Part shown: positions 62,311 to 64,000 of the stretch, piece after piece
How positions within the stretch are numbered: position 1 is the first letter of the stretch
How the letters are laid out: every line of letters begins with the position of its first letter
Assembly: GCF_024509525.1 (NCBI RefSeq)
Contig: NZ_JAMWEM010000012.1
Coordinates: 1-64,000, forward strand
Reading direction: 5' to 3'
DNA from: Streptococcus suis
GTDB taxonomy: Bacteria; Bacillota; Bacilli; Lactobacillales; Streptococcaceae
Length of the DNA: 64,000 nucleotides
Program-made: the position numbers and the translations under genes
Notes under the pieces: generated by a model
What the model was told of the DNA's origin: nothing
Database searches by the model: none
The model's input: the letters and a program-made list of their open reading frames with translations, nothing else

Positions 62311-62717
62311 TTGGAAGAAGTAAAAAATAAATTGTTAATGTCATTACAAAAAGTAGGGATTAATAAAATTGGTTCATTTGAGTATTTTTTTCCTATCGGA
62401 CTGATGTTGCTTATTCTGATGATAGAACAATATTTTTTGAGGATGGGAAGTACCATGTATTAAATACAGATAGAGGAAAATTGATTCAAGAAGAAGTTTT
62501 TGGAACTAAGGATACTCTGAATTATTATTTATTAGACACTTATATTGTTTCTAAAGCGAGTGAGATAGTTGCTAAAGAAATTGGCAATTCATACCATCTT
62601 TATCAAGATAAATTTTTTGAAAAGCAAATTGCTCTTTTTGATAAAGTTTCTCCTCTTTATGGTAAGTGGAAGCAGGAGGAGTTGAAGAGACTAATGTCGG
62701 AAAATTCAATTAAATAA
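62311..62717 (+). pseudogene. Orphan Imm59-like immunity gene, frameshifted
   Basis: The frame from TTG 62311 (LEEVKNKLLMSLQKVG) reaches GSFEYFF and then a T7 run (62385-62391). The other frame continues as RTDVAYSDDRTIFFEDGKYH and KLIQEEVFGTKDTLNYYLLD to 62717. Adding one T gives EYFFSYRTDVAYSDD, which agrees with my memory of Imm59 immunity proteins. So T8 became T7. The protein is therefore broken, but homopolymer slippage could restore it. No matching toxin end is adjacent. Confidence 0.7.
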
Positions 62718-62817
62718 TCCTCCGTTTCATGCCGAGTTTTCCTATTAGAACAGCTTTAAACTATTGCTTAAGATAACTATAATTAATTTCTCAGTTTCGG
62801 GAATCAGTTATGAAGGT

Positions 62818-62848
62818 AGCAGAGCTTGTTTTTCAGCTCTGCTATTTT
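62818..62848 (+). terminator. Hairpin between cassettes
   Basis: AGCAGAGCT (62818-62826) and AGCTCTGCT (62835-62843) form a perfect 9-bp stem with an 8-nt loop, followed by ATTTT. It is a probable terminator of the first toxin/immunity unit. Confidence 0.6.
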
Positions 62849-62854
62849 CCAAAA

Positions 62855-63158
62855 GACCACAATAGAGCTATCTTTTCAACAGCGTCTGGCTCCGAAACTC
62901 CAAGCCTTGTCCCAGACTAAATACTATGAGGGTGGCGAGGCTTCTAAGGCGATGGAACATTACGCTAAGATGCTAAACAAGGTCAATGAGGTTGGTGATT
63001 TGTACAGTCGAGCCAATAGTGAGGTTTTCTACCTGATGAATCAATGGCTGGAACAAGATGAGGTTCTGGCACAGAACTTCCGAGATAGTTTGCAGGGCGG
63101 TGGACAATTGGCTGATAATTTGAGGCAGTTGTTCCCACCAGAGGAAGGAGGAAGCTAA
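62855..63158 (+). pseudogene. 5'-truncated copy of toxin partner gene
   Basis: From TTIELSFQQRLAPKLQ to FPPEEGGS it is identical to the C-terminal 100 residues of the 59531 protein. The first 32 residues, the start codon and the RBS are missing. An upstream ATG at 62826 lies inside the hairpin and has no RBS. It is an inactive duplicate left by recombination. Confidence 0.8.
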
Positions 63159-64000
63159 TGACTAAAAATGTTGAGCTTCATCTTCACAAGTGGAGCAAAA
63201 TGAAGGGTGCTTTAGGATCTGTTACTGAGACTGGCTCCGGTGGTGATTTTAGTGGTGGCAGTTACAGCAGCTGGGGCGGTCCAGCCTTGTCCTCCTATAG
63301 TGGCATTGGCGGTAGTGGTAGTCAGGGCTTTGCAAATCGGATCAAGTCTCTGGTTGAGATTACGGAGAAGGCCAAGCGGACCATCAATGAGCTGGATGTG
63401 GATGGGGCTATTGGCAATCTTCACTTCCATGATGACCATGTGACGGCGATTAGCTTGCAGTCTAAACTGACCGCTTTAGAAACCTATGCCGGTAAGGTGC
63501 AACAGTACCTGAAGGATAAGATTGACCAGCCTTTTTACGAAAAGCTGGACAAGGTTGGGGATCGGCTAGAGGCTCTGAACATCAGTGATTATAAAACCAG
63601 TAACCAGATTGGGTTCAAGAAGACGGAGGTCATCTATAGTGATGCTGGTCAGTACATGGGTACTCGGGAAGTCTTGGCCAAAGAAGTTGGTCTCAAGGAA
63701 CTTTATCAGGTTGACAATCCCTATAAGAAACGGCTTCAGGCCATGTATGACTCCTACAAGTCTAGCGATGACTACAAAGAGAGCAAGTTGACCGAAGAGG
63801 ATTACCTCTTTGCCAGTCATCAGACCCGAGCTTTTACTTATCATTCCCTCAATGATGAGAAGGCCGCTTTTGAGGGGAAACGAGACCTTCTTTTAGCGGC
63901 TGGTATTGTCATTTTGAGCATTTTCTGTCCTCCTGCAGGAGCTGTGGCAGGTGTTGCCTTAGCGGCAGCGGATATGTATTCAGCTGCTTCAGGTAAGGAC
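63158..64000 (+). CDS. Second toxin copy, N-terminal part (runs off window)
   Basis: ATG 63158 overlaps the stop of the truncated partner, as in copy 1. The frame is open to the window end (281 codons). It encodes the same Gly/Ser-rich start, helical domain and hydrophobic pretoxin segment (LLLAAGIVILSIFCPPAGAV, ADMYSAASGKD). Differences cluster near residues 185-200. It lacks a full partner upstream. The C-terminal toxin domain lies outside the window and may differ, so it is either a full alternative toxin or an orphan module. Confidence 0.8.
   Translation, partial: MTKNVELHLHKWSKMKGALGSVTETGSGGDFSGGSYSSWGGPALSSYSGIGGSGSQGFANRIKSLVEITEKAKRTINELDVDGAIGNLHFHDDHVTAISLQSKLTALETYAGKVQQYLKDKIDQPFYEKLDKVGDRLEALNISDYKTSNQIGFKKTEVIYSDAGQYMGTREVLAKEVGLKELYQVDNPYKKRLQAMYDSYKSSDDYKESKLTEEDYLFASHQTRAFTYHSLNDEKAAFEGKRDLLLAAGIVILSIFCPPAGAVAGVALAAADMYSAASGKD

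Larger units (their letters stand above)
62855..64000 (+). repeat. Direct repeat, copy 2 (continues past window)
   Basis: Second copy of the repeat at 59626. It begins in the middle of the partner gene, right after the 62818-62843 hairpin, and reaches the window end. Confidence 0.9.

Noticed and set aside
1..64000. tRNA, rRNA, CRISPR arrays, insertion sequences
   Set aside because: No cloverleaf, ribosomal, spaced-repeat array or transposase with terminal repeats was seen by eye. The only recombinases are the two serine enzymes.

Overview
The window reads as low-GC Streptococcus DNA, most like Streptococcus suis or a close relative. This rests on gene style, a streptococcal Esx/Ess type VII secretion locus, and the 3' end of a rum (rlmD-type 23S rRNA methyltransferase) gene. 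It has two parts: the right-hand portion of a large resistance-carrying prophage (1 to about 47,735) and a chromosomal type VII secretion (T7SS) locus (about 47,740 to 64,000).

Prophage. The left edge carries tet(W) with its leader-peptide attenuator, clearly more GC-rich than its surroundings. It is followed by a truncated HTH regulator and a chimeric ORF that starts like a conjugation PrgI protein, so the tet(W) block appears to come from an integrative conjugative element. Next are a large ImmA/IrrE-type metalloprotease and a small HTH protein. A leftward replication operon (10,366 to 6,077) encodes small proteins, a DUF2800 nuclease, a DUF2815 protein and a family A DNA polymerase. A divergent rightward set encodes a primase/helicase, a VRR-NUC nuclease, an SNF2 helicase and a sigma-like HTH protein. 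Then comes a DNA-modification block: a short S-adenosylmethionine synthetase, an HNH nuclease, a probable cos region, a ParB-methyltransferase, an HNH/AP2 nuclease and a frameshifted C5 methyltransferase. The HK97-type siphovirus module follows (terminase, portal, protease, capsid, connectors, tail, holin, four-domain endolysin), with a toxin-antitoxin pair between terminase and portal. The right end holds two overlapping large serine recombinases, a DUF262/DUF1524 restriction-like gene, a broken UPF0489 gene, and the attachment junction at the last codons of rum (stop at 47,732). From memory, tet(W) cargo, siphovirus genes and a rum insertion match the phi-m46.1 / phi-SsUD.1 class of streptococcal chimeric phages. 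The left junction lies outside the window.

T7SS locus. esxA has its own promoter and terminator and is followed by esaA-essA-esaB-essB-essC. An effector cassette comes next: two small helical proteins, an unknown 229-aa protein, a partner protein, a pretoxin-TG toxin with a deaminase-like C-terminus (HAE...CPTC) and a probable immunity protein. Then come a frameshifted Imm59-like orphan and a roughly 1.15-kb near-identical repeat of the partner and toxin start, which runs off the window end.

The main unexplained signals are: (1) four copies of a composite element CGG-N19-ACYTAGTAA with fixed spacing in front of the replication operons and the recombinases; (2) three copies of a promoter AAATGACTGGATA-N17-TAATAT in front of small phage genes; (3) five 11-bp tandem units after the sigma-like gene; (4) an 8-bp tandem duplication that breaks the C5 methyltransferase and could be reversible; (5) a DUF262-DUF1524-DUF4268-DUF7662-like fusion as phage-end cargo; (6) a repeated T7SS toxin cassette with a homopolymer-frameshifted immunity gene.
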